Assembly: GCA_028706895.1 (NCBI GenBank)
Contig: JAQTVG010000013.1
Span: 1 to 11,527 of the forward strand
DNA: 11,527 nucleotides
DNA from: Candidatus Omnitrophota bacterium
GTDB lineage: Bacteria; Omnitrophota; Gorgyraeia; Gygaellales; Profunditerraquicolaceae
Reading direction: 5' to 3'
The notes under the pieces were generated by a model. The model ran no database searches and had not been told where the DNA came from. It worked only from the letters and a program-made list of their open reading frames with translations. Each line of letters starts with the position of its first letter. Positions within the stretch are counted from its first letter, which is position 1. Positions 11,221-11,527 of this stretch are shown here, one piece after another. Made by a program: the position numbers and the translations under genes.

Positions 11221-11475
11221 TTAGTGCCTAAAGTGCAGGAAAATCCTGCCGAAATTCTTATCGTCTTTTTCTATGCGGTGATAAAGCTTTTTTATCTCTG
11301 GCTGCTCTAAAAAACGCAAGACGTGTTTCTTTAATTGCCCGCTACCCTTGCCGGGAATAATCTCTACTAAAGAAATCCTCTTTTGCATTGCTTCTTCAAC
11401 AACGCGATTAAGCTCTATGTCAATAGAGCGGCCTTTGTTAAAGATATCGTGTAAATCTAACTTTATTTTTGCCAT
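11221..11475 (-). CDS. Stand-alone Smr-domain protein
   Basis: An 84-residue protein consisting of one small MutS-related (Smr) domain. It has the N-terminal LDLH motif (residues 6-9), the helix DIELNRVVEEAMQKRI, and the signature IIPGKGSGQLKKHVLRFL (39-56, with GKGSG). The His of LDLH and the GKGSG loop are the elements tied to nuclease or nucleic-acid binding in the family; stand-alone bacterial Smr proteins are linked to nicking of DNA or cleavage of RNA on stalled ribosomes. Which applies here is not known. Only a weak ribosome site is seen near the ATG (GATAGGTA). A 6-bp hairpin (AAGGAG/CTCCTT, 11487-11501) lies just upstream. The rest of the window (to 11527) shows no identifiable gene. 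Confidence 0.9.
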   Translation of the reverse strand: MAKIKLDLHDIFNKGRSIDIELNRVVEEAMQKRISLVEIIPGKGSGQLKKHVLRFLEQPEIKKLYHRIEKDDKNFGRIFLHFRH

Positions 11476-11527
11476 TACCTATCGCTAAGGAGAGCCTCCT
11501 TCGCATCCATTTAAATACAATGTCGCC

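Noticed and set aside
11476..11527. Possible 3' end of a further upstream minus-strand gene
   Set aside because: All frames are short and none shows recognisable similarity; too little sequence to call.

Overview
The window looks like a moderately AT-rich bacterial chromosome segment, most plausibly from an uncultured anaerobic or candidate-phylum bacterium. Omnitrophota is my best guess, because of the run of short prepilins ending in GGK-x-P-x-W / Cys-rich tails, the DUF3786 protein and the general gene mix. That assignment rests on gene content only and is not proven by any marker gene here.

Layout. (1) Bases 1-1642, minus strand: the 5' part of chorismate synthase (aroC, cut by the window edge), a 76-nt palindromic repeat, then an exported staphylococcal-nuclease-like protein encoded downstream of a DUF3786 protein. 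(2) 1667-3694, plus strand: a promoter, two consecutive hairpins in the leader, and a Ski2/Mtr4-like DExH RNA helicase. (3) 3712-4236, minus: an exported TPR protein. (4) 4342-4567, plus: a decayed ORF6N-domain gene. (5) 4568-7232: four paralogous type IV prepilin-like genes on the minus strand (P1-P4), interleaved with two small XRE-type repressor genes on the plus strand. Each surviving pilin/XRE pair shares one short divergent control region. In it a near-consensus sigma70 promoter for the pilin has an inverted repeat (operator) lying between its -35 and -10, and the XRE gene starts 7-8 nt after its own -10 (apparently leaderless). P1 keeps the same control region but its XRE gene has been cut away just after the start codon. 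(6) 7233-10801: an AT-rich accessory stretch, all coding on the minus strand. It holds a GIY-YIG nuclease domain protein, a DUF2188 protein, an orphan perfect CIRCE (HrcA operator) with its promoter but no chaperone gene, a 27-residue membrane peptide gene with its own promoter, folded leader and terminator, a 57-residue ORF, and an AvcD/DCD-type anti-phage dCTP deaminase homologue. (7) 10802-11475, minus: YjbQ/UPF0047 and a stand-alone Smr-domain protein, spaced 2 nt apart.

The most interesting parts are the repeated [pilin <- promoter/operator -> XRE] module, which reads as a set of separately switched pilins, and the accessory block with an orphan heat-shock operator, a tiny membrane peptide and a nucleotide-depletion defence gene. 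All functional statements are inferred from sequence read by eye; no searches or folding programs were run.
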